NCBI GenBank assembly: GCA_020630575.1
Contig: JAHDBD010000006.1
Coordinates: 62,001-126,000, forward strand
Source of the DNA: Bernardetia sp.
GTDB taxonomy: Bacteria > Bacteroidota > Bacteroidia > Cytophagales > Bernardetiaceae
DNA length: 64,000 nt
Reading direction: 5' to 3'
Below the pieces are notes generated by a model. That model did not search any database. It was not told where the DNA came from and saw only the letters and a program-made list of their open reading frames with translations. A program made the position numbers and the translations under genes. The first letter of the stretch is position 1; every line of letters begins with the position of its first letter. Below, piece by piece: positions 32,245 through 41,753 of the stretch.

Positions 32245-34128
32245 TTAAAAGTCTCCATAGGTTTTAATTTCTATACCCATAGACTTTGCTTTTTTCATTT
32301 TGGAACTATTACTTTCCAAATCATCGGTTATAAGTAATGTTGCATCATTTATTTTCTTAACCTCTGTAAAGTTTTTAGGTAATACACCTTTAAAAACAGC
32401 CTTTGTCTTATAATCAAAAGATTTTGGTGAACCTGTCATCATATACTTAATTTCCTCACCGTCATTAGATGTTAGATTCTTTTTTGGTTTAGCTAATTCA
32501 ACATGTATTAAACTTTTATTGGTGTCTCCTAGATTATCTAGCATACCCATAATAGTCTTAAAATTTTCACCCTTGGTACATGATTCTATAACATCATGTT
32601 GCTTTCTAGCAAAATCATATTCAACTTCAAAATCATCAGAGTCAACACCAAATTCTTTTAATGCGATATATTTAGAAACTTCTAAGCTTGTTCCTTCACC
32701 ACAACCTTTAAAAGATAAAGAGTGAATTAATGTGTCTAGCTTTATACTTGATTTTTCAGAAATACGTTTTAAAAACTTTTCAACCTTTCCTTTACTTAAC
32801 CCCAATTCTAATAAATCAACTTCATTTGTAAATGATGAAAGTAAAATATTATATGGAACATAATTGTAATGACTAGCAACCTTTCTATAGAACGAGTCTC
32901 CAAAATCTTTCAAATCCAATTTCATTGCACCAAATACAAATGATTCCAACTTTATTGCATCTGAATCGGTTGTTGTTAAATGACATCCATCAATTAAAGA
33001 ACCTTCGGGTAATGTTAATTGATATTGTGATGGTTTTAAAACCGATTCTAAATATGGTATAATATCACCCGCAATATCAACTCTAACCTCAGCACCCTTT
33101 TCAATTCGGTTTAATGATACAAATCCATAATTAAACCCATGAGTTTTTCTAATTACTCTACCATCAATTGTAACGGGTTCTAAAAGCACAACGGGAAAAT
33201 ATTCACCACTTCTTTTTAAGTTCCACTCAATACCCTTAACAATAGCTTTACTACCTTTAGGTGGGAATTTTATAGAAACTGAATGATTAGGGTATTTCCC
33301 ATTATGGTCGTTAGCATCTGCATCATATGGTGATAAGACTAGCCCATCAATAGGGAAGTCACTTTCTGAGCGTAATTTCAACATCTTATCAAAGCACATT
33401 TTTAAAGTATCGAAATCGTTTAATCCATTATAATTTAAAACCTCTGATGGAATATATGATGAAGAAATATCGTTTGGTATGTTTATATTATTAATGAATT
33501 TACCATTACTAACAGCATTTAAACTTCTTAAAACTAAATCATTTTTTCTAACATCTTTTATATCAATATCATTTAATATACCACCTGCTAAGTTTCTTGG
33601 ATGAGAATACTCGTCCGAATACTTTTCAACAAATGTTGAAATTGGAATAATACATTCGTATCTTAACTCAGTAATATTTGATTCAATTTTTTGTGGTATT
33701 AGGTGTTTAACTTTTTCGGTAACATTTCTACCATTAAAATAATCACCTCTAGTTGCAGCTGAAACAAAATTACCGTTTTCGAAAATTGCATTTATAGCTA
33801 GACCATCCATTTTAAAATCTAATGTATAATTTTGACCTTCTCTAAATGATGGAGATTTTGATAAGTGTTTAATAATTTCAGTCATATGACCTTCATTAAA
33901 TTCGCCTTTAACATTTACTTTTTTAAGTGATGGCATTATTGTTTGGTGAGAAATTGTCTCACCATAATCAGAAATAGCTAATTCTTTAGTATCAACACCT
34001 CTAATACCTAATTCATTTTCTAGCTCATTGAAGTCGGTATCCGACATTATTGGTTCACCTATGTTGTAATATGCATCATTTGCTTGATGCCATAAGTTAA
34101 TTAAAAATTGAGTGTCTTTATTTTTCAT
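32245..34128 (-). CDS. ligA: NAD+-dependent DNA ligase
   Basis: A 627-aa LigA-type ligase that seals nicks using NAD+. The adenylation motif is DFKMDGLAINAIF, with the nucleotide-accepting Lys near residue 107. Further family segments include RNLAGGILND, DGLVLSPYD near 260 and the OB-fold region (RKTHGFNYGFVSLNRI), then a helix-hairpin-helix region and a C-terminal BRCT-like domain (about 555-627). The length is slightly under the bacterial norm (about 670 aa); I do not see the four-Cys zinc finger, which phage members often lack. It has its own strong promoter (34154-34184) and terminator. Confidence 0.92.
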   Translation of the reverse strand: MKNKDTQFLINLWHQANDAYYNIGEPIMSDTDFNELENELGIRGVDTKELAISDYGETISHQTIMPSLKKVNVKGEFNEGHMTEIIKHLSKSPSFREGQNYTLDFKMDGLAINAIFENGNFVSAATRGDYFNGRNVTEKVKHLIPQKIESNITELRYECIIPISTFVEKYSDEYSHPRNLAGGILNDIDIKDVRKNDLVLRSLNAVSNGKFINNINIPNDISSSYIPSEVLNYNGLNDFDTLKMCFDKMLKLRSESDFPIDGLVLSPYDADANDHNGKYPNHSVSIKFPPKGSKAIVKGIEWNLKRSGEYFPVVLLEPVTIDGRVIRKTHGFNYGFVSLNRIEKGAEVRVDIAGDIIPYLESVLKPSQYQLTLPEGSLIDGCHLTTTDSDAIKLESFVFGAMKLDLKDFGDSFYRKVASHYNYVPYNILLSSFTNEVDLLELGLSKGKVEKFLKRISEKSSIKLDTLIHSLSFKGCGEGTSLEVSKYIALKEFGVDSDDFEVEYDFARKQHDVIESCTKGENFKTIMGMLDNLGDTNKSLIHVELAKPKKNLTSNDGEEIKYMMTGSPKSFDYKTKAVFKGVLPKNFTEVKKINDATLLITDDLESNSSKMKKAKSMGIEIKTYGDF

Positions 34129-34153
34129 TTTTATAAATTATTTTATTATTTTT

Positions 34154-34184
34154 CAAATATATTTTAAATTATTTATTTTACCAA
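34154..34184 (-). promoter_or_regulatory. Bacteroidetes-type promoter (N20 spacing)
   Basis: Minus strand TATATTTG (34154-34161) with TTG at 34182-34184, 20 nt apart. It drives the ligase gene starting at 34128; the -33 box lies in the 3' end of the upstream gene. Confidence 0.75.
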
Positions 34185-34750
34185 ACTTTTTTATATATTT
34201 TCATTTTAATTATTTCTCTTCTATTTTTAAAACCTTGTGATTTTACAAAATTTTCAACATCATCAACCTTAACTATACCTATACCATCATTCATATTAAT
34301 ATAAATAGATTTACATTCTTTAATTTCATGAATAGTCTCTAACTGCATAAAATCACCATCATAATTTTTGATTTTAATAATACGCCTACATTCATCAAAA
34401 AATTTAAATTTATAATTTACATCATGTTCACTTTCATAAGATGGATTTAAATCATTCAAAACTTTTGTTGCTAGATTATTATAATTTTGATACTCTAGAC
34501 AATTACCCATTTCTTTTGAAAGTTTCTGTATAATATCATCACTTTCTATAATATGTTCAACAATTTCACGAACATCACTCATATCTATTATAGAATTATT
34601 CCAAACATTTCCACACATTAAGCTGTGATATTCAACACATTCTAATAAATAATCATATATTTTTATTATTGAGCTTATATTTTTATTAAAAATTGAGTTT
34701 TCAATATAAAGATTTCCATCATAAATATATTTACTAAGTTCTTTTATCAT
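34178..34750 (-). CDS. Hypothetical protein (190 aa)
   Basis: A helical, acidic protein starting MIKELSKYIYDGNLYIENSI with a basic C-terminus (KNRREIIKMKIYKKVW). No family is recognised. Its 3' end holds the -33 box of the ligase promoter. Confidence 0.75.
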   Translation of the reverse strand: MIKELSKYIYDGNLYIENSIFNKNISSIIKIYDYLLECVEYHSLMCGNVWNNSIIDMSDVREIVEHIIESDDIIQKLSKEMGNCLEYQNYNNLATKVLNDLNPSYESEHDVNYKFKFFDECRRIIKIKNYDGDFMQLETIHEIKECKSIYINMNDGIGIVKVDDVENFVKSQGFKNRREIIKMKIYKKVW

Positions 34751-34753
34751 GAT

Positions 34754-35020
34754 TTAATGTTTAGGTGTTTTTATTAAAGTCCACTTTAAAGCTTCCAATT
34801 CTCTTTTAACATTATTTCCATCATATTTCCAATAAACCTTTCTACCCGTATTTGTTATTTCAATTCTTTCAAGCCATCCAAAAAATGTATTAGCACCATC
34901 ATATAATAATACTTTTGTCCAAGGTATTTGAATACTTTCATCATTTATATCATTCCAAATCCAAACACTTTCCAATACTTTTTCATCTAAGACATCGTCA
35001 TTTATTCCTGCAAAACTCAT
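34754..35020 (-). CDS. Hypothetical protein (88 aa)
   Basis: A Trp-rich protein (ESVWIWNDINDESIQIPWTK) with an acidic N-terminus and a basic, beta-like C-terminus. No family is recognised. Its start overlaps the stop of the secreted-protein gene by one base. Confidence 0.72.
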   Translation of the reverse strand: MSFAGINDDVLDEKVLESVWIWNDINDESIQIPWTKVLLYDGANTFFGWLERIEITNTGRKVYWKYDGNNVKRELEALKWTLIKTPKH

Positions 35021-35325
35021 TAAATTTCTTCTTTTAGGTTATTTTTATTTCTACATTTTTCATTTCTTTTGGTTGGTTTTTTAACCTCAAATTGTTTAAA
35101 CCCATCCTTATTGAAGAACTGTAAAAATATGTGACCATTAGTATTATTTTTGGTATCCAAACTATCTAACATCGTAAATAGACTCTTCTGTGTTTTAGGA
35201 ACTTTAGTTACCACATCTAATAGTACCATTTCCTTACTGTAAACCTTAATACTATCTATACTACTTTGAGAATATGCACAGACACTTAACATCCACATTA
35301 TTACTAATAAAATTTTTTTTCTCAT
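35020..35325 (-). CDS. Secreted small protein with signal peptide
   Basis: A 101-aa protein with a clear Sec signal: basic MRKK, hydrophobic ILLVIMWMLSVCAYS, and a likely cleavage before QSS. The mature part (about 80 aa) is basic and ends in a Lys/Asn/Glu-rich tail. Export to the periplasm or outside is predicted; no lipobox with a Cys directly after the h-region in the right place is evident. The function is unknown. Confidence 0.75.
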   Translation of the reverse strand: MRKKILLVIMWMLSVCAYSQSSIDSIKVYSKEMVLLDVVTKVPKTQKSLFTMLDSLDTKNNTNGHIFLQFFNKDGFKQFEVKKPTKRNEKCRNKNNLKEEI

Positions 35326-35327
35326 AC

Positions 35328-35651
35328 TTATAAAGTTTTAGTTATTTCCCAATCGGGATATTTATTTTTTATTGTTTCAATTACACCATTATAATCATCA
35401 AATAGATTTACATACCTAGTAACACCATTTTTAAATGTTCTAGATATTTGAACCTTTTTAATCTCTTTCCCAATCGGATTTATAAAGTCTATATCAAGAG
35501 TATCATCTTTAGTTATATTAACATCAGACACGCTATCCGAACATTTTTCCCAATCGGGATATTTTTCATTAATAATAGTTTGATAATCGGTATCATAAAT
35601 ATTTACAAATCTCGTAACACCATTATCAAACTCTCTTTTAATTTTTATCAT
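35328..35651 (-). CDS. Small protein made of two tandem homologous repeats
   Basis: A 107-aa protein formed by two copies of one unit: KREFDNGVTRFVNIYD ending in KYPDWE, and SRTFKNGVTRYVNLFD ending in KYPDWE. A short acidic linker (about residues 37-65) joins them. Each unit looks like a beta hairpin plus helix. This is an internal duplication of an unknown roughly 33-aa domain. It overlaps the upstream 98-aa gene by 14 nt. Confidence 0.78.
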   Translation of the reverse strand: MIKIKREFDNGVTRFVNIYDTDYQTIINEKYPDWEKCSDSVSDVNITKDDTLDIDFINPIGKEIKKVQISRTFKNGVTRYVNLFDDYNGVIETIKNKYPDWEITKTL

Positions 35652-35934
35652 ATAATAAAGTTTTTATTAGTTTAAAAGACCTAACACCACTTATTACTGA
35701 TGAGGAATCAACATCGTGTGACATTAAGTCACCATATCTTAACTTTGGCTTAAAGTTTACATAATTATAAACAAATATTGTATCAATAGTTTTTTCACCA
35801 TTTTGATACTCTATATCAACAACATGTTTCCAATATTTGGGTTTAGTATTATAAATACTAATCATTCCGAATATAATAAATCCAAAAAATCCTATCACAA
35901 AGGCTATAAATAGTCTGTTAAATATTTTACTCAT
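35638..35934 (-). CDS. Membrane-anchored small protein (98 aa)
   Basis: One N-terminal hydrophobic helix (FIAFVIGFFGFIIFGMISIY, preceded by MSKIFNRL) and a soluble, Asp/Lys/Tyr-rich remainder. The type suggests an inner-membrane protein with its bulk in the periplasm. No family is recognised. It is the first gene behind the promoter at 35953-35980. Confidence 0.73.
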   Translation of the reverse strand: MSKIFNRLFIAFVIGFFGFIIFGMISIYNTKPKYWKHVVDIEYQNGEKTIDTIFVYNYVNFKPKLRYGDLMSHDVDSSSVISGVRSFKLIKTLLYDKN

Positions 35935-35952
35935 AATTAAATAATTTTTTTA

Positions 35953-35980
35953 CAAATATAGTATAATATTTTAATTACAA
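35953..35980 (-). promoter_or_regulatory. Bacteroidetes-type promoter (N17 spacing)
   Basis: Minus strand TATATTTG (35953-35960) with TTG at 35978-35980, 17 nt apart, driving the gene starting at 35934. Confidence 0.65.
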
Positions 35981-35987
35981 AAAAATA

Positions 35988-36064
35988 ATTATCATAATAT
36001 TATAATCCACTATTTTATAGACGATTTAAGACATTTTTTATAGTGGATTATATATTATGATAAT
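35988..36064 (-). terminator. Long inverted repeat (24-25 bp arms)
   Basis: Arms 35988-36012 and 36041-36064 are complementary over about 24 bp with a single-base difference in length, separated by 28 nt that contain TTTAAGACATTTTTT. It starts 27 nt after the stop of the primase-helicase gene and may terminate its transcript, but the loop is long for an intrinsic terminator. The TAAGACATTTTT motif also forms the ends of the two elements at 46681 and 51706. Confidence 0.7.
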
Positions 36065-36090
36065 ATTTTTATAAAAGTTCTTTAGAAAGC

Positions 36091-39000
36091 TTAAAAACTA
36101 TAATTTGACATATCATTCTCTACTGATTTTCCATATGTTTCTATATCTCTACTTTCTGTCTCATTTATATCAACTGTTAAGTCAATTTTACTACTTATCT
36201 TAACATGACCTCTTAAATACTTCTCTATAATATCATCTTTTAGATTAGTATTGATATCTTCACTATCAGAAAACCTTGGTATATTTCTATATGTTAAATT
36301 ATAAATACCCTCTTTATTACGTCTAGTTTTAAATAATGTTTTAATTGTTTCATCGGTTTTGTCAAACATTTCCTCTCGTCTTTTAAGAGATTGTAGTGTG
36401 CTAGATTCTGATATAGATGCGTAATATCTTTCTGCATATTTATTAAGTGAAACTTTTAAATCCCTCATAACAAAATCTTCCATAGATATTTTTGTTGGTG
36501 AATGTACTTCAACCAAATTCATATCATCACATATAAACTGCTCAACTATTGTAAAAATATCCGAAGCTGCTACTAGAAGACCACCATTTTTATTTTGTTT
36601 CATAAAATCAATAAGTCTCATATCTCTTGATATTTCTGCATTATTTATTCTACCACTATCTGAAACATTCTTTTTGAGAATACTTGCAGCGGTTTCACCG
36701 TCATAAAGCTTTAAAAGTTTTCTCATTTTCGAATACGCACTCTTAAATTGCTTTTCAAATGTTGATGAATATTTTATACAGTATTCATATTTCTCCTTAC
36801 CAACTACGGTTTTATCTGATGGTTCAATTAATAACTTAAAATCCTTTTCACTCAACAGTTCAAAATCTATGATATTTCTATTTTCAATTTTCTCCCAATT
36901 CTTCACACAGAAGTCTATAGTTTCTAAAAATGCTTCGGATTTTGTTGCTATAGTTTTTCTTTTAGACATTAGAGCTACTGAGTCCAATTTAGATTTTAAT
37001 TCCTCAGAGTCCATAAACGAAACTTTATAATCTATATCATAGTCATAATATGCTGATAAAACATATTTAGTATATGCTGAACCTTTTGATATCTTATTAA
37101 AATCTTCGGCAAATCCTCTAATTAAAAATTTATCTTCATTAAACTTCACACCATCCGATGTTATATCATGATAAATTTCATTAAGTGACATATGTTCGTG
37201 TAGCTTAAACCTACCAAACTCATCCTTTTCACTAACTTTTCTATTAGCCATTGCTATTTTAAAGTCATCACCAACTTCACGCTCAAAATCCCTATAGTTT
37301 TTTAGTTCAATTTCATTTGGACTATCATAAACAGACTTTTTAATTTCCATTAAACCACTAACATTTTGAACTAGTGCATTATACACAATAGTACAATCTA
37401 TATAACTTCTTCTAATTCTATTATTAAACTGTTCTATATCAGATGCTGTGGTATCATCACCATTTATGACCACCATAAAGTCACGTTCATTTAGGATATC
37501 AACACCTACACCTAAATATCTTGTACAAAATAAAAGTTTTGTGTTTGGTAATAATTTTGATTCCTCATTAATACTTTGACAAATTTTAGAACCTAGTGTA
37601 GCCTTACTATAATATCCCCATTCATCATCCTCAACACCTTTTTTTGACATATGTCTAACTTGTGATAAAAGTGAATTTATATACACATCACCTTTATTAG
37701 TTGGTACGATTACAGTTTTATTAGAATCGATTGCATTTGCAATTGTCTGAGCAATGGTAAATTGAACATTTTTTGCACTATCACACAACACCATATTAAC
37801 ATGTTTACCATACTTGTGTTTTGAATTTATCTTTATAAAGTTTAAGTTATCAGTTCTTTTAAAATATAATAATTCACCTGTTATAGTACCTGTCATCATA
37901 ACAAGTTTAGTACCTGTATTCGACATTGTTTTAGATAACATTGTATTGTCCATTATAGAACCATATGTGTTTGTCATTCCAATATCAAACCTCATAGATT
38001 CTTTTTTCGCCATTTCATTAGCAACAAATTTACTAACACCGTTTGCAACATTTGATGGTACACTACCTCTATATGTTTCAGTAAAAAGAAGATGAGATTC
38101 ATCAATCGCAATCAAATCAAACTTTTTATAATCATCTTCATTCATTTGCAAGAATGTATCATATGTTGTTGCGATACTTCCTGTTATATTTTTAATCTTT
38201 TTACCACCGTAATATGTTTTGAAATATCTATTAGCAACCAAATCACCTTCAACCTTATTTTTCAATACCGATTGATATGGACAAACCAAGCAAACACGGT
38301 AATCTTTAGCTAACATATTGAATAAAGTTGTCTTCCCTGTGCCTGGGCTTGATTCGATAACATTTACTTTATCTACGGCTAAAGAATCAACAATTTTATC
38401 TTTAATTGACCCCAAATATGGGTTCTTTTTATCTATTGTGAAAGAATAATGTGGCATTATTTCTGAAAAATCAATAGTACTATCTCTAAGGGATTCAATT
38501 GCCTTATGAAGCTTAGTATCTTTAACCTCTTTTAAAACGTTCTTAGAAATGTCAAAAATACATCCACAAGCCTTTAAAAGAGCTAACATATCTGTAAATG
38601 CAAATGGTTTTTTATATGCATAATTCCATTTACCACCAAATTCATGTTCAGACCAAACTGTTTCTGTTTTTAGAAGGTGTCTACATAGGTTTTTAGATTC
38701 TTCGGAAACACCATAAATATAAATTACAGTTCTTATAAGTTTATGTCTCATATTATCTCTAGCACCACTCTGAAACTTAGATTCATCAACTTGCAAAACA
38801 TCTTCCAAATTTGGCATTTCTACAGATGAAAATTCATATGATATTGTGTCATATTTTGGCTTTAAATCAACTACATGCTGTTTCCTTTTATTTTTAGCAC
38901 CTTTTAAAGTTTCATGACCAACAGCTTGTAAGTTTTTAGAAGTTAATAATCTTTTTAAATTAGACTTTTTCAAAATCCATTCATCAGATTCAATCCCATC

Positions 39001-40464
39001 TTTAGGTGGGATATGCATACCATAAATTAAAGGTAAGTCCATAAAAGTATCATTCCAAAGAGATTTTGTATCTGAATTAAGAACGATACCTTGTGAAATT
39101 TTTGCCATAGCAGCATCAATAACGAGGTTTATAAACTTTTCATCAATACCACATTCATTTAATAAAATCCATTTTATGATAGTATACTTGTGATAATAAT
39201 TCATAACAAACCAAAACTTATTTATTAGATTATTGTCACTCTCACCTTTAAATAGGTGGTGCATTGGTCTTACTTTAGTTAAAACGTGTAAACCCAACCC
39301 CGAAATTGAAGTTTTAGTGCATAAATACCAACTATATTTTTTAAGGGTGTTGTGTATTTTATTCTTCATAACCTCAACATCTTCCTTAGTATAATGATAG
39401 TTTTTTAGAACTTTTTTACCATTAACATCTTCACGGTCTGCACATTCTTTTATATCTAAGTCAAAAGATTGAAATCCGTTCCAAAACTCAAAATCACCTA
39501 AATCTTCACTAGGTCTTACACCATTATATGTTGAATAAGCTACAGGTATAATAGATGATTTTAAAGATTTTAACCTACTATCTAATCTCCTGTTATATTC
39601 GGTTGGGTCATATTCTTTTAATTCAGCATTATCACCCCAATTTGGGAAGTCTTCTATAGTTTTTTTATAAGCATTTTTATATGTTAGGGTTATTATTGGG
39701 TCATTAATCATGTTGTAAAGGTCATACAACATTTTTTTATTAATTAAAGTTACATCAGTAAGTTCTAATGTTTTTGCAGCATTTTGGGTATTATTATTTA
39801 ATACAGTAATAGTGTTTAATGTGGTTGTATCTACTGAAAGAAGTCGTAGATAAATATCATTCATGTTCTTGATATTATCAGCATACCTAAAGTTTCTAAT
39901 ATTAAGAATCATTTTAGTGATTTCCCTTTCAACATGCTTTTTCTTAACTATTGAGGTGTACATACCATACCAATCTTTTCTAAGACGATATATCATGTTT
40001 AAACAATGTTCTTCAACCCTTTTATACTTTTCAGAAGTATCAATAGTCTCGTCTAATTCTCTAGAAAATTTAGTCTCATCGTTTATAAATTCCGAAATAT
40101 TAAGACGTTTATACTCAGCATGGAATGTACCTCTTGGGTATTCTGTGTATGTCTCTTCTATATTTGCAAAAGTGTCTTTAATAAAATCTATATATTTCCC
40201 GATAGAATGCTCAAAACGCTTAGTTTCATCTTCTGATATTTGTAGTAATTGTTCTAAAGAAATATCAGAAACGTCCGTTTTATGAATAAGCTCTTCACAA
40301 AGTATATCCATATCTAGATTTTTATCTAAATTTATAATGATATCATTTCGTTCACGACGTTCTATATCCAATTCGTCGGTTCTACCTTTATCGTCTAGGT
40401 AGTATGCAGAAGTAGGTGTGTATTGTACGGCTTTAGCCTTCTTTGAAATAAGGTTTTCTAACAT
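36091..40464 (-). CDS. Primase-helicase replication protein (1457 aa)
   Basis: The largest protein here. Its middle (about residues 325-500) resembles archaeo-eukaryotic-type primase domains of Bacteroidetes mobile elements: FQSFDLDIKE with the acidic pair near 335, then KTSISGLGLHVLTKV (the SGxGLH motif) and a DAAMAKISQGIVLNSD segment. The next part is a superfamily 2 helicase: Walker A SSPGTGKTTLF near 705, Walker B/DExH IAIDESHLLF near 788, MMTGTITGE, and motif VI EQFNNRIRRSY near 1015. The first 320 and last 400 residues are helical and unassigned. It probably opens and primes DNA at replication origins. The same-length T4 equivalent does not exist; this is a distinct type. Confidence 0.78.
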   Translation of the reverse strand: MLENLISKKAKAVQYTPTSAYYLDDKGRTDELDIERRERNDIIINLDKNLDMDILCEELIHKTDVSDISLEQLLQISEDETKRFEHSIGKYIDFIKDTFANIEETYTEYPRGTFHAEYKRLNISEFINDETKFSRELDETIDTSEKYKRVEEHCLNMIYRLRKDWYGMYTSIVKKKHVEREITKMILNIRNFRYADNIKNMNDIYLRLLSVDTTTLNTITVLNNNTQNAAKTLELTDVTLINKKMLYDLYNMINDPIITLTYKNAYKKTIEDFPNWGDNAELKEYDPTEYNRRLDSRLKSLKSSIIPVAYSTYNGVRPSEDLGDFEFWNGFQSFDLDIKECADREDVNGKKVLKNYHYTKEDVEVMKNKIHNTLKKYSWYLCTKTSISGLGLHVLTKVRPMHHLFKGESDNNLINKFWFVMNYYHKYTIIKWILLNECGIDEKFINLVIDAAMAKISQGIVLNSDTKSLWNDTFMDLPLIYGMHIPPKDGIESDEWILKKSNLKRLLTSKNLQAVGHETLKGAKNKRKQHVVDLKPKYDTISYEFSSVEMPNLEDVLQVDESKFQSGARDNMRHKLIRTVIYIYGVSEESKNLCRHLLKTETVWSEHEFGGKWNYAYKKPFAFTDMLALLKACGCIFDISKNVLKEVKDTKLHKAIESLRDSTIDFSEIMPHYSFTIDKKNPYLGSIKDKIVDSLAVDKVNVIESSPGTGKTTLFNMLAKDYRVCLVCPYQSVLKNKVEGDLVANRYFKTYYGGKKIKNITGSIATTYDTFLQMNEDDYKKFDLIAIDESHLLFTETYRGSVPSNVANGVSKFVANEMAKKESMRFDIGMTNTYGSIMDNTMLSKTMSNTGTKLVMMTGTITGELLYFKRTDNLNFIKINSKHKYGKHVNMVLCDSAKNVQFTIAQTIANAIDSNKTVIVPTNKGDVYINSLLSQVRHMSKKGVEDDEWGYYSKATLGSKICQSINEESKLLPNTKLLFCTRYLGVGVDILNERDFMVVINGDDTTASDIEQFNNRIRRSYIDCTIVYNALVQNVSGLMEIKKSVYDSPNEIELKNYRDFEREVGDDFKIAMANRKVSEKDEFGRFKLHEHMSLNEIYHDITSDGVKFNEDKFLIRGFAEDFNKISKGSAYTKYVLSAYYDYDIDYKVSFMDSEELKSKLDSVALMSKRKTIATKSEAFLETIDFCVKNWEKIENRNIIDFELLSEKDFKLLIEPSDKTVVGKEKYEYCIKYSSTFEKQFKSAYSKMRKLLKLYDGETAASILKKNVSDSGRINNAEISRDMRLIDFMKQNKNGGLLVAASDIFTIVEQFICDDMNLVEVHSPTKISMEDFVMRDLKVSLNKYAERYYASISESSTLQSLKRREEMFDKTDETIKTLFKTRRNKEGIYNLTYRNIPRFSDSEDINTNLKDDIIEKYLRGHVKISSKIDLTVDINETESRDIETYGKSVENDMSNYSF

Positions 40465-40659
40465 TAAGTTAAATTTATTTTTAAATTAAAAAAGCCGTGA
40501 AAATCGAAAGGTAGTTGGTAAAAATCTTAGGAACAGTTTTTAAAAACTTATAATAGGATTATTCACGGCTAATCAAAAAATCAAAACCGTATATGTTATA
40601 TATGTTTTCAAACATAAACAAATACCGTTTATTTTAAATTTCGCAATATTTTTACTAAT
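40465..40659 (-). promoter_or_regulatory. 195-nt leader region of the primase-helicase gene
   Basis: No supported gene. It holds a 9-bp inverted repeat (AGCCGTGAA 40493-40501 with TTCACGGCT 40562-40570), and between them an 18-base plus-strand sequence TAGGAACAGTTTTTAAAA (40528-40545) repeated exactly at 42330-42347. A -7-like element TATGTTTG lies at 40609-40616, without a well-spaced TTG. Confidence 0.55.
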
Positions 40660-41007
40660 TTATAGTGTAATATTTAAGCTCTTCTCAAATTCTTTTTTGA
40701 AATTTCCTAAACAAGCTTTTGATTCTGAGGAATCTATATCACCATTTTTATAAAATTCATAACATAAATTGAAAAGGTTTTCAACATTTAATCCAACAAT
40801 AACACTATCGTTTTCGATATTAAATGAAAATTTCTCTAGGGTTTTCCCTATATCCATACCTTTAAGTGTTGCTATAATATTAGGTAGTTTTGAGTTTATT
40901 TCATCCAACTCATTAGTATTATGTAGTTGACAATTATTGTGTGAAAATTCTTGAATTTCGTTAATCCCATTTGATGTATTACCATCATCTAAAAGTAATA
41001 TTTTCAT
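40660..41007 (-). CDS. Hypothetical protein (115 aa)
   Basis: Starts MKILLLDDGNTSNGINEIQE, acidic overall, with a helical C-terminus. The LLLDD start is reminiscent of response-regulator-type folds, but the rest does not follow. No family call. Start overlaps the stop of the 77-aa gene by one base. Confidence 0.72.
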   Translation of the reverse strand: MKILLLDDGNTSNGINEIQEFSHNNCQLHNTNELDEINSKLPNIIATLKGMDIGKTLEKFSFNIENDSVIVGLNVENLFNLCYEFYKNGDIDSSESKACLGNFKKEFEKSLNITL

Positions 41008-41240
41008 TATTGTTTATTTAAAGTTTTCCATGTTGTGAACATTTCTTTAGTATTGTATCTACCTTTAAAATTATCACCTCTATATTTCCATTCATGCTCA
41101 CCATTCCTTATACAATTTATATCAACCCATTCCACAAAAGATAAGTGTGATTTTATAATTTCATCTTCGTAAAATTCTTTTTTAACGTTATCAGAACCTT
41201 CATAAAGTTCTTGCATCTGTTGTTCCATTATTGATGACAT
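41007..41240 (-). CDS. Hypothetical protein (77 aa)
   Basis: A small acidic protein (MSSIMEQQMQELYEGSDNVK) with a Trp-containing basic C-terminus. No family is recognised. First gene behind the promoter at 41268-41297. Confidence 0.72.
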   Translation of the reverse strand: MSSIMEQQMQELYEGSDNVKKEFYEDEIIKSHLSFVEWVDINCIRNGEHEWKYRGDNFKGRYNTKEMFTTWKTLNKQ

Positions 41241-41267
41241 ATAAATATGGTTTATTTTTTAGTTAGG

Positions 41268-41297
41268 CAAATTTACACTTTTATTTTAGAAAAACAA
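41268..41297 (-). promoter_or_regulatory. Bacteroidetes-type promoter (N19 spacing)
   Basis: Minus strand TAAATTTG (41268-41275) with TTG at 41295-41297, 19 nt apart, driving the gene starting at 41240. The TTG box touches the 5' arm of the preceding terminator. Confidence 0.7.
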
Positions 41298-41329
41298 AAA
41301 ATAGACTCATTTAAATGAACCTATTTTTT
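41296..41329 (-). terminator. Terminator hairpin
   Basis: Outer arms 41296-41304 and 41321-41329 pair, with an inner palindrome CATTTAAATG (41308-41317), just after the stop of the 113-aa gene, followed by a U-run. Confidence 0.78.
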
Positions 41330-41333
41330 ATTT

Positions 41334-41675
41334 TTAGCCTATAAAAGATAAGGCTTTATTTAAAGAATCATATAGTGTTGTGAAAATTATATTTTTAGTA
41401 GTTTCATTTTCACCAAATTTTCTCTCCATTTCTTCAAAATTGCCAACCCACTCACTTTCATGTTTAAGAATAATTTTTACACCATTAACTCTAATTCCCA
41501 ATTTTAAAATATTGTCGTTTGTAACATCACATACGACAAGTGAGTCATCATATGTTTTTACATACTCATTAAATTTTTTAATAGTTTCTAAATTTTCATC
41601 ACTATTTATCATTTCGGTAACCTCATCAGATGCACCATAAATTATTACAATTTTCTCAAATTTGTTTTTTTTCAT
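41334..41675 (-). CDS. Hypothetical protein (113 aa)
   Basis: An alpha/beta-looking protein (MKKNKFEKIVIIYGASDEVT) with acidic helices. The N-terminal KIVIIYGAS strand-turn suggests a Rossmann-like start but no nucleotide motif is complete. It is transcribed divergently from the plus-strand gene; the 78-nt gap between them (41676-41753) must hold both promoters. Confidence 0.72.
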   Translation of the reverse strand: MKKNKFEKIVIIYGASDEVTEMINSDENLETIKKFNEYVKTYDDSLVVCDVTNDNILKLGIRVNGVKIILKHESEWVGNFEEMERKFGENETTKNIIFTTLYDSLNKALSFIG

Positions 41676-41753
41676 TTATATAATGTTTTTAGTTTGTTTC
41701 ATATTTATATACTTTGTTCCCGAAATATAAATAATATGTAAAAATAATAGAAT

